Positions 55,477 to 63,405 of a stretch of DNA of 64,000 nucleotides are shown here, one piece after another. The stretch comes from Candidatus Nomurabacteria bacterium (GTDB lineage Bacteria > Patescibacteria > Paceibacteria > UBA9973), in assembly GCA_023267435.1 (NCBI GenBank), contig JAHFNH010000004.1:11729-75728 (forward strand), written 5' to 3'. The notes below the pieces were generated by a model. The model made no database searches. It was not told the DNA's origin and worked only from the letters and a program-made list of their open reading frames with translations. The stretch's first letter is position 1; each line of letters begins with the position of its first letter. Made by a program: the position numbers and the translations under genes.

Positions 55477-56646
55477 ATGAGTATTTTTTCTAAACCAAAA
55501 GAAAAAAGGGAATTAACTATCGTTTTTGATATTGGTTCATCTTCTGTCGGTGGAGAAATTTTTTATGCAGAAAAGTCTGGTATTCCGAAAATAATTTATT
55601 CTATTCGTGAACCGATACTTCTTGAACAAGAAGTTGATTTTGATAGGTTGTTATCTTCAACAGTAAAAGCGCTTGAAACTGTCGCAAATAAAATTTATAT
55701 GATGAAGCTTGGTGCGCTAAAGAAAACTTTTTGCGTTCTTTCATCGTTGTGGTACACATCTCAAATCAGAACTATTTGCCTGGAAAAAAATATACCTTTT
55801 ACTTTCACTTTGAAACTAGCTGATAGTCTTATTCAAAAGGAAATTTCAATATTTACAGAAGAATACTCAGGGAAAAACCCAGATACCGACATTAGGCCAA
55901 TTGAACTTAAAAATATAAAAACAATGATGAATGGTTATGCAGTGCTGTATCCTTTAGGACAAACGACCAAAGAACTCGAAATGACTATTTTTGTTTCAAT
56001 GGTTCATGGACAAGTGCTTGAAAAGTTTGAACAGACAATCGGCAGGTATTTTAATCCAACTAATATTAAATTTTCGTCATTTGCCATGGCATCTTTTTCT
56101 GTTGCTCGCGATATTTTTGCGCATCAGAAAAATTTTATTTTAGTTGATGTCGGTGGAGAGGTTACAGATATTTCACTGGTGAAGAATGACGCATTGTGCG
56201 AATCTATTTCTTTTCCGATGGGAAGAAATTTTATAATACGAAAAGTCGCTTCTATTTTGAAATGTTCTATGGATGAAGCTAGATCCATTGTTTCTCTACA
56301 TGAATCCGGAAATGCCAGCGAGTCTGTCGAAAGAAAGATCAAGCCGATTATGAATAAATTTAAAATAGAATGGGTTGAGAATTTTCAAGAAGCTTTGAAT
56401 GATTTTACAGGCAATGTTTCTATTTATGGAACGATTCTCATGACTGCAGAAAAAGATTTAGCAGATTTTTTCTCTGAAGCAGTTCGAACCGGTAAATTTA
56501 GTGACAACAATTCGACTGAATCAAAATTAAAAGTTGTAGCATTGAACACAAAAACTCTCCATGGTTTTGCAGTTTTAGAGAAAAACACAGTTCGTGATTC
56601 AGCTCTTATTATTGAATCTATTTACATTAACAGTTTTCTTCGCTAA
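55477..56646 (+). CDS. Actin-like ATPase, PilM/FtsA type
   Basis: Actin-fold (ASKHA) protein of 389 residues: phosphate-1 ELTIVFDIGSSSVGGEIF (about 13-30), phosphate-2 FILVDVGGEVTDISLVKND, and an adenosine-type region toward the C-terminus (VVALNTKTLHGFAVL is degenerate). It begins SIFSKPKEKRE without the extended N-terminus. No amphipathic FtsZ-linked C-terminal helix typical of FtsA is obvious. PilM of type IV pili binds the cytoplasmic tail of bitopic PilN; the next gene, 9 bases away, encodes such a bitopic protein, so a PilM-like pair is the better guess. Confidence 0.65.
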   Translation: MSIFSKPKEKRELTIVFDIGSSSVGGEIFYAEKSGIPKIIYSIREPILLEQEVDFDRLLSSTVKALETVANKIYMMKLGALKKTFCVLSSLWYTSQIRTICLEKNIPFTFTLKLADSLIQKEISIFTEEYSGKNPDTDIRPIELKNIKTMMNGYAVLYPLGQTTKELEMTIFVSMVHGQVLEKFEQTIGRYFNPTNIKFSSFAMASFSVARDIFAHQKNFILVDVGGEVTDISLVKNDALCESISFPMGRNFIIRKVASILKCSMDEARSIVSLHESGNASESVERKIKPIMNKFKIEWVENFQEALNDFTGNVSIYGTILMTAEKDLADFFSEAVRTGKFSDNNSTESKLKVVALNTKTLHGFAVLEKNTVRDSALIIESIYINSFLR

Positions 56647-56655
56647 AATATAAAT

Positions 56656-57945
56656 ATGCCAAAAAAATCTCTTCAAGATGTTATAAAAATAAAAAGAATA
56701 AATAAAGATGTTGTTTCAAAAAAAACAGAAACAAAACTTGAAACAATTGAGCACAAAAAATCTCATATCATTTATCCTTCAGATATAGAAGAGAAAGAAG
56801 TAAAAAATAACAATGGGCCTAGATATGCATTATGGTTTGTGGCATTGATTTCTGTAGTCTTTCTTCTTTTTGCATTATCATTTTTCTTTTCTAAGGCAAA
56901 AGTTACAGTGATTCCTAAAACAAAAGATCTGACATTGAGTGAAAATCTCTCAGCTATTAAAGATTCAAATACCAGTGATCTTTCTTTTGATTTGATAGCT
57001 ATTTCTGGAGAGGAAACAAAGACGGTTTCGGGTGGGGAAATGAAAGACGTTGCTGTGAACGCAAAAGGAACGGTTGTGATTTATAACGCTTTTAGTTCTC
57101 AATCTCAACCTCTTAATATTGATACTCGCTTAGAAGGATCAAATGGAAAACTCTATAAGACAGATGCGAAAACTACCGTTCCAGGCATGGCAAAAAATGG
57201 CACTCCAGGATCTGTAGAAGTTGGTATTTACGCTGCGGAAGCAGGCGAAGATTATAATAGCGCTCCGTTGGATTTTAAAATTTTCGGATTCAAAGGTACT
57301 CCGAAATATTCCAAGGTTTATGCTCGTTCAAAAACAAAAATAACTGGCGGACTCAAAGGCAAGTTCAGTCAAGTTTCTGATGCTGATAAAAATACCGCCA
57401 CAGGTGATTTGAAAAATGTTCTTCAAGAAAAATTATTTAAAAAAGCCACAGACCAGATTCCTAGCGGATTCATTTTATTTAAAGATGCAGTTTTCCTAAA
57501 TGTTGAAGATGAGTCTGTCGACTATGCAACTGTACCCGGACAAGCATCACTCAGTGTGAAAGGAACTCTTTATGGATTCTTATTTGATGAGAAAAAATTA
57601 ACAAATAAGATTGTATCGACGAATGTTGATAGTTATGACGGTAGTGAAGTATATATTCCTAAAATTAGAGATTTATCGTTTACTCTTGCTAATAAGGAAA
57701 ATATTTCATTTGGAGACGTAAAAAATATAAACTTCACCTTGTCAGGTAATGCGAAAGTTGTATGGAAGGTAGATGATCAGAAGCTAGTAGAAGATCTTTT
57801 GGGTGGTAATAAAAAAGATTTCAATAATGTGCTTTCTAAATATACAAACATAGCATCAGCAGATTTAGTCTTGCGTCCAGCTTGGAAAAGTTCCTTGCCT
57901 ACCAAGAAGGAAGATATAAAAATTTTAGTGAGTTATCCTCAATAA
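56656..57945 (+). CDS. Bitopic membrane protein with baseplate J-like external domain
   Basis: 429 residues: a basic cytoplasmic tail of about 55 residues (KKSLQDVIKIKRINKDVVSK), one helix (YALWFVALISVVFLLFALSFFF, about 57-78), then a large external beta-rich region. The part at about 125-230 (AKGTVVIYNAFSSQSQPL; DTRLEGSNGKLYKT; VEVGIYAAEAGEDYNSAP) resembles baseplate J/gp47-type domains, where AxxxGxxYN is common. The tail could bind the actin-like ATPase encoded just upstream. Together they may act in envelope structure or filament assembly; this is inference. Confidence 0.6.
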   Translation: MPKKSLQDVIKIKRINKDVVSKKTETKLETIEHKKSHIIYPSDIEEKEVKNNNGPRYALWFVALISVVFLLFALSFFFSKAKVTVIPKTKDLTLSENLSAIKDSNTSDLSFDLIAISGEETKTVSGGEMKDVAVNAKGTVVIYNAFSSQSQPLNIDTRLEGSNGKLYKTDAKTTVPGMAKNGTPGSVEVGIYAAEAGEDYNSAPLDFKIFGFKGTPKYSKVYARSKTKITGGLKGKFSQVSDADKNTATGDLKNVLQEKLFKKATDQIPSGFILFKDAVFLNVEDESVDYATVPGQASLSVKGTLYGFLFDEKKLTNKIVSTNVDSYDGSEVYIPKIRDLSFTLANKENISFGDVKNINFTLSGNAKVVWKVDDQKLVEDLLGGNKKDFNNVLSKYTNIASADLVLRPAWKSSLPTKKEDIKILVSYPQ

Positions 57946-57949
57946 TATT

Positions 57950-57978
57950 TTGACTTTATTATTTAGTTTTGTTAAAAT
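57950..57978 (+). promoter_or_regulatory. Promoter of the infA-ribosomal protein operon
   Basis: TTGACT (57950-57955), 17-base spacer, TAAAAT (57973-57978), 14 bases to the infA ATG. Confidence 0.75.
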
Positions 57979-57992
57979 GAACCGACATCCAA

Positions 57993-58214
57993 ATGAGTGA
58001 TCAAAAAAACGAAAAAATATTGACAGCGAGAGGAGTTGTCACTGAAGCATTACCGAGCACTTTGTTTCGCGTAATGATGGAGGATGAAAAAGAAATACTG
58101 GCATATTTATCCGGTAAGATGCGTATGAATCGCATAAAGGTTTTGATAGGAGATCAGGTTGAAGTTGTACTTGATCCTTATGGTGGAAAAGGTAGAATCG
58201 TTAAAAGGTTGTAA
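57993..58214 (+). CDS. infA: Translation initiation factor IF-1
   Basis: 73 residues, one OB fold: ARGVVTEALPSTLFRVMMEDEKEILAYLSGKMRMNRIKVLIGDQVEVVLDPYGGKGRIVKRL shortened here by its clear marks LSGKMRMNRI and GDQVEVVLDPY. IF-1 closes the A site during initiation. It opens the conserved order infA-rpmJ-rpsM-rpsK-rpsD-rpoA-rplQ. Confidence 0.97.
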   Translation: MSDQKNEKILTARGVVTEALPSTLFRVMMEDEKEILAYLSGKMRMNRIKVLIGDQVEVVLDPYGGKGRIVKRL

Positions 58215-58277
58215 TTTTTTTTATAATAGTGTATCATAGTAATTACTGTTTTTAAGAACGATAAAGGTTATTAAAAA

Positions 58278-58301
58278 TAAGGGTTTTTCCCTTGTTTTTG
58301 T
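58278..58301 (+). terminator. Weak terminator-like hairpin between infA and rpmJ
   Basis: AAGGG-ttttt-CCCTT followed by GTTTTTG. Probably partial, allowing IF-1 to be made in different amount from the ribosomal proteins. Confidence 0.5.
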
Positions 58302-58317
58302 CTTAATTTCGAAATTT

Positions 58318-58428
58318 ATGAAAATCAGAGCATCAGTTAAAAAAATTTGTGATAATTGTAAAATGGTCAAGCGCCAGAGGCATTTGAGAGTTATTTGCGT
58401 TAACCCTAAGCATAAGCAAAAACAATAA
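58318..58428 (+). CDS. rpmJ: 50S ribosomal protein L36
   Basis: 36 residues: MKIRASVKKICDNCK, then VKRQRHLRVICVNPKHKQKQ. The zinc ribbon is complete with Cys at 11, 14 and 27 and His at 32 (C+ form). Missing from simple ORF calls because of its size. It sits at its usual place after infA. Confidence 0.96.
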   Translation: MKIRASVKKICDNCKMVKRQRHLRVICVNPKHKQKQ

Positions 58429-58433
58429 AATTT

Positions 58434-58814
58434 ATGAGAATTCTTGGAATCACAATACCAAATGAAAAGAGATTAGAAATTGGCTTAACAGTTCTTTATG
58501 GAATTGGTATTCCAGCTGCTCGTAAGATTTTGGATAAAGTTGGTATTGATCATGGAAAAAAAGCTAAAGATCTTACTCCAGATGAAGAAAACAAGATTCG
58601 TGCGATAGTTGAAGGGATGACTATAGAAGGAAATCTAAAACGTGAAATTTCTGCAAATATAAAAAGACTAAAAGATATCAAGACCCACAGAGGCATCAGA
58701 CACATGAAGAGATTGCCAGTCAGAGGACAACGAACAAAGACCAATTCTAGAACCGTTCGAGGTAATGTTCGAAAGACTATGGCATCAGGAAAGAGAAAGG
58801 AAAGTAAGACATAA
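58434..58814 (+). CDS. rpsM: 30S ribosomal protein S13
   Basis: 126 residues. Marks: RILGITIPNEKRLEIGLTVLYGIG, then HRGIRHMKRLPVRGQRTKTNSRTVRG, and a basic C-terminal tail that reaches the decoding region and subunit bridges. It starts 5 bases after rpmJ with no Shine-Dalgarno. Confidence 0.97.
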   Translation: MRILGITIPNEKRLEIGLTVLYGIGIPAARKILDKVGIDHGKKAKDLTPDEENKIRAIVEGMTIEGNLKREISANIKRLKDIKTHRGIRHMKRLPVRGQRTKTNSRTVRGNVRKTMASGKRKESKT

Positions 58815-58828
58815 AATATTTAATTAAA

Positions 58829-59263
58829 ATGGCTAAGACAAAAACAACAACTGAAGAAGAGGAAGTAAAACCTGAAGGTGAAGCGAAAGCTGCTCCTGTT
58901 AAGACAGCGAAGAAGAAAGTAACTTCCGGTATTTTACATGTTGATGCTACCTTCAATAATACTAAAGTTCTTTTCTCAGATAAATTAGGTAATATCTTAT
59001 TTTGGTCAAGCGCCGGTGCGCTCGGCTTCAGAGGAGCAAAAAAGGGAACACCTTTTGCAGCTTCCAAGGTTGGAGATATTATCGGTGATAAAGCAGCGAC
59101 ACTCGGAGTAAAAGATGCAGATGTGGTTGTCAGAGGAGTGGGTTCTGGACGCGAACCAGCGATCAGAGCATTCATGGCTCACAACATAGAAATATTTTCA
59201 ATCAAAGATGCGACACCAGTACCTCATAATGGTCCTAAAGCAAAGAAACCTAGAAGAGTATAA
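58829..59263 (+). CDS. rpsK: 30S ribosomal protein S11 with charged N-terminal extension
   Basis: 144 residues. The core from about residue 32 is normal (GILHVDATFNNTKVLFSD; SAGALGFRGAKKGTPFAA; VRGVGSGREPAIRAF; TPVPHNGPKAKKPRRV). The first 30 residues are a low-complexity stretch, acidic then Lys/Ala-rich (TTEEEEVKPEGEAKAAPVK), longer than in E. coli S11. Whether that tail is a lineage trait cannot be told from one sequence. Confidence 0.97.
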   Translation: MAKTKTTTEEEEVKPEGEAKAAPVKTAKKKVTSGILHVDATFNNTKVLFSDKLGNILFWSSAGALGFRGAKKGTPFAASKVGDIIGDKAATLGVKDADVVVRGVGSGREPAIRAFMAHNIEIFSIKDATPVPHNGPKAKKPRRV

Positions 59264-59295
59264 TATTTTATAAATTACGAAATTAGAAATTAAAA

Positions 59296-59898
59296 ATGAT
59301 TACCAAACCAAAATTTAAAATTTGCAGAAGATTAGGACCAGGAGTTTATGACAAATGTCAGACTTCTAAATTTACGCCTTCTTCAAAATTTGCCGGTCCT
59401 GGAGCACGCCGCCCAAAGGCTCCTTCTGAATATGGAGCACAACTTATTGAAAAGCAGAAAATTCGTTTTTCTTATGGAATCACTGAACGTCAGCTTTCAA
59501 ACTATGTTAAAAAAGCTACTCATATCAAAGGTGCTGGTACAGCAGAAAAATTTTACGAAGGACTTGAAACTCGTCTTGATAACGTAATTTACAGAATGGG
59601 CCTTGCTTCTTCTCGAAGAGCTTCAAGACAAATGGTTTCTCATGGACATTTTATTGTGAATGATCATAAAGTTACTATTCCTTCTTATGAAATGAAACCT
59701 GGAGATATTGTGAAAATCCGCGAAGGATCTAAAGGAAAGAAAATTTTTGAAGGTATGGCCGATAAGCTTAAAGATTATAATCCTCCAGTATGGGTATCAT
59801 TTGATGCCGCAAAGATGGAAGGAAAAGTTTTAGAAAAGCCAAAGAATACAGAAACCTTCCTTGACCTAAACGCTGTTCTCGAATTCTACAGTCGTTAA
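59296..59898 (+). CDS. rpsD: 30S ribosomal protein S4
   Basis: 200 residues with the S4 RNA-binding domain (RLDNVIYRMGLASSRRASRQMVSHGHFIVND). The N-terminal region has CRRLGPGVYDKCQ with two Cys, a partial form of the zinc site; two further ligands are not evident. S4 nucleates 30S assembly and represses its operon in E. coli. Confidence 0.97.
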   Translation: MITKPKFKICRRLGPGVYDKCQTSKFTPSSKFAGPGARRPKAPSEYGAQLIEKQKIRFSYGITERQLSNYVKKATHIKGAGTAEKFYEGLETRLDNVIYRMGLASSRRASRQMVSHGHFIVNDHKVTIPSYEMKPGDIVKIREGSKGKKIFEGMADKLKDYNPPVWVSFDAAKMEGKVLEKPKNTETFLDLNAVLEFYSR

Positions 59899-59955
59899 TT
59901 TGTTTTAATTCGTTTTATTATTATTAAATTTTAAAAATAACTTTTTTATAAAAAC

Positions 59956-60936
59956 ATGCCTGAATATAAAATAATTATGCCATCTAAGCCTCGCGTTGTT
60001 TTGGAAGAGGGAAACAAAGGAGTATTTGAAATAGACGGTTTATATCCCGGGTACGGACACACCCTAGGCAACAGTCTCCGAAGAATTATACTTTCTTCTT
60101 TGCCAGGCGCTAGCATCACATCGATAAAAATCGATGGCGTTTCGCATGAGTTTTCAACAATGGATGGAATCAAAGAAGATGTGATTGTAATGATTTTAAA
60201 TCTTAAGAAGACTCGTTTCAAAATGGCATCTGACGAGCCTCAGACAGTTACTCTTTCAATCAAGGGACCAAAAGAAGTTACAGCAGCAGACATAAAGACT
60301 GGTGGTCAGGTTGAAATTTTAAATCCAGAACTTCACATTGCAGAAGTTACAGGCAAAGTTAATTTGAATATTGAAATGAAAGTGGAAAAAGGCTTAGGCT
60401 TTATTCCAAAGGAAGTTTTACAAAAGGAAAAAGTTGACGTCGGCACTATTGCCGTTGATGCTATTTTTACTCCTATCCGCAGAGTTGCCTATGAAGTTGA
60501 AAATATGCGCGTTGGTGACAGAACAAACCATAACCGTTTAAGAATATCTATTGAAACAGATGGCACATTATCTGCACGCGAAGTTCTTTCACAATCTATT
60601 GAAATCATGATCAATCAGCTTAAAGCCATCATTGATTTCAAAGAACCTGAAGAAGAAGTAAAAATAGAAAAGAAAGCTTCAAAAGCTGAAGAAAAAGAAG
60701 AAGATGAAGACGACAAAAAGGGAGATGATTTTACTGATGTATTAAAGACTCGCACAGACACACTTGATCTTTCCACTAGAACTTTGAATGCTCTTACTGC
60801 TGCAAACATTCGCACACTTGGAGGTCTTGCTCGAAAGAAAAGAGAAGACTTGCTTGAAGTAGAAGGAATCGGCGAGAAGGGTATTACTGAGATTAAAAAA
60901 GTGCTCGGAAAATACGGGCTTAATTTGAAAGAATAA
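59956..60936 (+). CDS. rpoA: RNA polymerase alpha subunit
   Basis: 326 residues. The N-terminal dimerisation domain has GYGHTLGNSLRRIILSSLPGASITSIKIDGVSHEF and FTPIRRVAYEVENMRVGDRTN. A Glu/Lys/Asp-rich linker (about 228-255, EEKEEDEDDKKGDD) leads to the C-terminal domain with TRTLNALTAANIRTLGGLARKKREDLLEVEGIGEKGITEIKKVL, which binds UP elements and activators. Full length, so activator contact is possible in this small genome. Confidence 0.98.
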   Translation: MPEYKIIMPSKPRVVLEEGNKGVFEIDGLYPGYGHTLGNSLRRIILSSLPGASITSIKIDGVSHEFSTMDGIKEDVIVMILNLKKTRFKMASDEPQTVTLSIKGPKEVTAADIKTGGQVEILNPELHIAEVTGKVNLNIEMKVEKGLGFIPKEVLQKEKVDVGTIAVDAIFTPIRRVAYEVENMRVGDRTNHNRLRISIETDGTLSAREVLSQSIEIMINQLKAIIDFKEPEEEVKIEKKASKAEEKEEDEDDKKGDDFTDVLKTRTDTLDLSTRTLNALTAANIRTLGGLARKKREDLLEVEGIGEKGITEIKKVLGKYGLNLKE

Positions 60937-60947
60937 TTTAAAAATTT

Positions 60948-61301
60948 ATGAGACACGGTAATTCAAAAAGAAAATTTGGAAGAGAAAAGAATCAGAGAAA
61001 CGCATTGGTTAATTCCTTGGCGCTCAATTTGATAGTGCGTGAAAAAATAAAAACAACCGAACCAAAAGCAAAAGAATTGCGACCTTTCATGGAGAAGCTT
61101 GTTACAAAAGCAAAATCAAATACTCTTGCATCACGCAGATTAGTTATTTCCAAGCTTTCAAACAGAAGTAAAGAAGTTAAGAAATTGTTTGAAGTGATTG
61201 CACCGAAGTATGCTGATAGAAAAGGTGGTTACGTTAGAGTTTTGAAATTGGGAGTAAGAAAGTCAGACGGTGCCAAGATGGCACAAATAGAATTTGTATA
61301 A
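60948..61301 (+). CDS. rplQ: 50S ribosomal protein L17
   Basis: 117 residues, MRHGNSKRKFGREKNQRNALVNSLA start, then IKTTEPKAKELRPFMEKLVTKAK and the final RVLKLGVRKSDGAKMAQIEFV. Standard length; follows rpoA by 11 bases as in most bacteria. Confidence 0.97.
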   Translation: MRHGNSKRKFGREKNQRNALVNSLALNLIVREKIKTTEPKAKELRPFMEKLVTKAKSNTLASRRLVISKLSNRSKEVKKLFEVIAPKYADRKGGYVRVLKLGVRKSDGAKMAQIEFV

Positions 61302-61320
61302 TTTTTAAAAATGATTTAGT

Positions 61321-61674
61321 ATGGAAAAACACATGAAAACAATTGACGCATCAGGAAGAACACTAGGCAGAGTTGCATCAGAAGCAGCTATGTCTTTAAT
61401 GGGCAAGACCAAAGCAACCTTTGAAAGGAATGTTTATTCAGGTTTTCCAGTAAAGATCACTAACGCTTCGAAACTTCGCATTACTGCCAAGAAATTAGCT
61501 GAAATTTATCACACCAAGTATTCCGGATATCCAGGCGGTCTACGTATCACAAAAGGTACTGAGACAGCTGAGAAAAAGGGATTGAAAGAATTGATTCGCC
61601 TTGCAACATACCAAATGCTTCCTGGAAATAAGATCCGAAGAGAGATGATGAAAAATTTAACTATTGAAGATTAA
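61321..61674 (+). CDS. rplM: 50S ribosomal protein L13, short
   Basis: 117 residues against about 142 in E. coli. DASGRTLGRVASEAAMSLMGK, VKITNASKLRITAKKLAEIYHTKYSGYPGGL and MLPGNKIRREMMKNLTI are present; the C-terminal tail after the ML(P)xNKLGR helix is cut short and the N-terminal strand is abbreviated. A start at 61333 (MKTIDASG) is also possible. Confidence 0.95.
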   Translation: MEKHMKTIDASGRTLGRVASEAAMSLMGKTKATFERNVYSGFPVKITNASKLRITAKKLAEIYHTKYSGYPGGLRITKGTETAEKKGLKELIRLATYQMLPGNKIRREMMKNLTIED

Positions 61675-61684
61675 TTAAAATAAA

Positions 61685-62095
61685 ATGGCAAAAACATTAA
61701 CAAAAGATATATATATTGAAGGAGTAGGAAGAAGAAAAACTTCCACAGCTAGAGTTCGTATTTTTGAAGCTACTAAAGCATCTTTCGTAGTGAATGGAAA
61801 AGACTCAAAGGAATACTTCCAGACTGAAGATCAGAGACGTCTTATCCAAGATCCTATGGTTAAAGGCAAGCCCGGATCAAAGTATGCCGTCGAGGCGAAA
61901 GTTAACGGTGGAGGAATTCATTCTCAAGCTGAAGCTGTCCGTCACGGTCTATCCCGAGCCCTTGTTGATTCTGATTTAGAACTACGTGGAAAGCTGAAAA
62001 CTCTTGGTTACTTGAAACGAGATCCTCGAGCGAAAGAAAGAAGAAAATTCGGTCTCAAGAAAGCCCGCAAAGCCCCACAGTGGAGTAAACGTTAA
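61685..62095 (+). CDS. rpsI: 30S ribosomal protein S9
   Basis: 136 residues: GVGRRKTSTARVRIFEA, VKVNGGG-like AKVNGGGIHSQAEAVRHGLSRAL, LKRDPRAKERRKFGLKKARKAPQWSKR, with the conserved C-terminal SKR that touches P-site tRNA. Last gene of the operon, ending at a terminator 5 bases on. rplM-rpsI is a conserved pair. Confidence 0.97.
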   Translation: MAKTLTKDIYIEGVGRRKTSTARVRIFEATKASFVVNGKDSKEYFQTEDQRRLIQDPMVKGKPGSKYAVEAKVNGGGIHSQAEAVRHGLSRALVDSDLELRGKLKTLGYLKRDPRAKERRKFGLKKARKAPQWSKR

Positions 62096-62100
62096 TCCTC

Positions 62101-62130
62101 AAAAAATCCCTCTCACGAGGGATTTTTTAT
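62101..62130 (+). terminator. Terminator of the ribosomal protein operon
   Basis: AAAAAATCCCTC-tcac-GAGGGATTTTTT, perfect 12-bp stem with T run. Confidence 0.94.
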
Positions 62131-62166
62131 TTTTATATTAAAAAAATTTATGTTAATATTCATTTT

Positions 62167-62745
62167 ATGAACGAAGAAGAAATAAAAACAGAACCTATCG
62201 AAGTCGAGCCCGAAGAGGAGATTGTTGAATTTGAATTCAATGATGATGGGGAAGAAGATTTAAAGAAAACTTTAAAGAAATTTCGAGCTGATATAAAAGA
62301 GCTTAAAAAACAAAAGGAAGAATATTTGACTGGCTGGCAGAAAGAGCGAGCGGACTTCGTAAACTACCGAAAAGAAGAAGAAGAAAGAAACAGAAATTTT
62401 AGAAATGTTATACAAGAGAGAATTTTAGAAAATTTCCTATCTGTAATGGATAGTTTTGATATGGCTTTCGCCAATAAAGAAGCTTGGGAGAAAGTAGATA
62501 CAAACTGGAGAACCGGCGTGGAATATATTTACGCCCAAATGAATAATATTTTTGAAGAGTATGGTATAAAATCTCTCGGACAAGTAGGGGAGAAGTTTAA
62601 TCCAGAATTCCATCAATCAGTCGAACATATCGAAACTTCTGATCAATCAAAAGACGACACCGTCGCCCAAGTATTACAAAAAGGATATCAAACAAAAGAA
62701 AAAGTTCTTCGTCCAGCGCGAGTAAATGTTTTTGGATTTAAATAA
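62167..62745 (+). CDS. grpE: Nucleotide exchange factor GrpE
   Basis: GrpE releases ADP from DnaK. Of 192 residues, an acidic N-terminus (EEEIKTEPIEVEPEEEIVEFEF) leads to a long coiled coil (LKKTLKKFRADIKELKKQKEEYLTGWQKERADFVNYRKEEEERN). The four-helix part follows (ERILENFLSVMDSFDMAF; GVEYIYAQMNNIFEEYGIKSL) and then the beta domain with GEKFNPEFHQSVEHI and GYQTKEKVLRPARVNVF. dnaK and dnaJ are not adjacent, so the locus is split. TAATAT (62154-62159) is 7 bases before the ATG. Confidence 0.95.
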   Translation: MNEEEIKTEPIEVEPEEEIVEFEFNDDGEEDLKKTLKKFRADIKELKKQKEEYLTGWQKERADFVNYRKEEEERNRNFRNVIQERILENFLSVMDSFDMAFANKEAWEKVDTNWRTGVEYIYAQMNNIFEEYGIKSLGQVGEKFNPEFHQSVEHIETSDQSKDDTVAQVLQKGYQTKEKVLRPARVNVFGFK

Positions 62746-62781
62746 AATAAAAAATCTCACATCACTGTGAGATTTTTTATT
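62746..62781. terminator. Bidirectional terminator between grpE and PaaX-like gene
   Basis: AATAAAAAATCTCAC-atcact-GTGAGATTTTTTATT, perfect stem. The T-rich arm overlaps the stop of the minus-strand gene. Confidence 0.93.
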
Positions 62782-63310
62782 TTCCGAAAGATTCGAATAA
62801 AAACTTTTTAGTTTCTTCGTCTACGTACTGCGTGACGATTATTATCATCTCAGTAGTGAGTCCTAAATCTTTTTTAATATTTTCAAAAAGGTGTTCATAA
62901 GGGTAAGGGGAGATCCAAGCAGAATTTTTCAAACATACGAAACCGGCTTTTTTTAATAAATAACGAAGTGATTCACGTTCGTTTTTTCTGGTCTCTGGCA
63001 AGTCCAGTAAAATAATTCTCCAAAATCCATCCCAAGAAGTATCGACAAGGGTAGTTTCATTCTCGAGTTTTAGACTATGCATTTTCTTTTTACCTTCTTT
63101 TGTCAGGCGGGCGTAATCATTCTGACCGGAGGAAAGATGTTCTATGAGACCTGCTTCACGAAGGCCTTTTAAAGAGCGTGTGATGGCATATGCGGAACTT
63201 TGAGAGCTGTCATTAGTATTGAACTGATTGGCTAAATCAGGCAGGGAAATAGCCGTTTTTTCGCCTAAAATCTTGATTATTTTCTTTGAATAGTCTGGTT
63301 TTCTTGACAT
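62777..63310 (-). CDS. PaaX-like transcriptional regulator (wHTH + Cas2-like domain)
   Basis: 177 residues. The N-terminal winged helix (about 8-75: KKIIKILGEKTAISLPDLANQF, AITRSLKGLREAGLIEHLSSGQNDYARLTKEGKKKM) is followed by a ferredoxin-like domain with the PaaX/Cas2-like pattern WDGFWRIILLDLPETRKNERESLRYLLKKAGFVCLKNSAWISPYPYEHLF. PaaX C-domains and Cas2 share this fold; no CRISPR array or cas genes are present, so a regulator is meant. Such small PaaX-type proteins are frequent in CPR genomes. TTGTCA-17-TAGGAT ends 6 bases before the ATG. Confidence 0.82.
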   Translation of the reverse strand: MSRKPDYSKKIIKILGEKTAISLPDLANQFNTNDSSQSSAYAITRSLKGLREAGLIEHLSSGQNDYARLTKEGKKKMHSLKLENETTLVDTSWDGFWRIILLDLPETRKNERESLRYLLKKAGFVCLKNSAWISPYPYEHLFENIKKDLGLTTEMIIIVTQYVDEETKKFLFESFGK

Positions 63311-63316
63311 ACCTAT

Positions 63317-63345
63317 ATCCTATAATATATATTCACTTTTGACAA
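63317..63345 (-). promoter_or_regulatory. Leaderless promoter of the PaaX-like gene
   Basis: On the minus strand TTGTCA (63340-63345), 17-base spacer, TAGGAT (63317-63322), 6 bases to the ATG. Confidence 0.6.
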
Positions 63346-63367
63346 GTATTTCGCGACCACGAAAAAC

Positions 63368-63395
63368 TTGCAAAAAATTTAAATATGATTATAAT
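63368..63395 (+). promoter_or_regulatory. Promoter of the 63406 gene
   Basis: TTGCAA (63368-63373), 16-base spacer, TATAAT (63390-63395), 10 bases to the ATG. It is divergent from the PaaX-like promoter, about 20 bases away. Confidence 0.65.
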
Positions 63396-63405
63396 ATAAA
63401 TACTC

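Noticed and set aside
58550..59175. Minus-strand frames opposite rpsM and rpsK
   Set aside because: Antisense shadows of well conserved ribosomal protein genes.
62777..63310. Cas2 and a CRISPR system
   Set aside because: The ferredoxin-like domain is preceded by a winged helix as in PaaX, and no repeat-spacer array or cas genes exist in the window.
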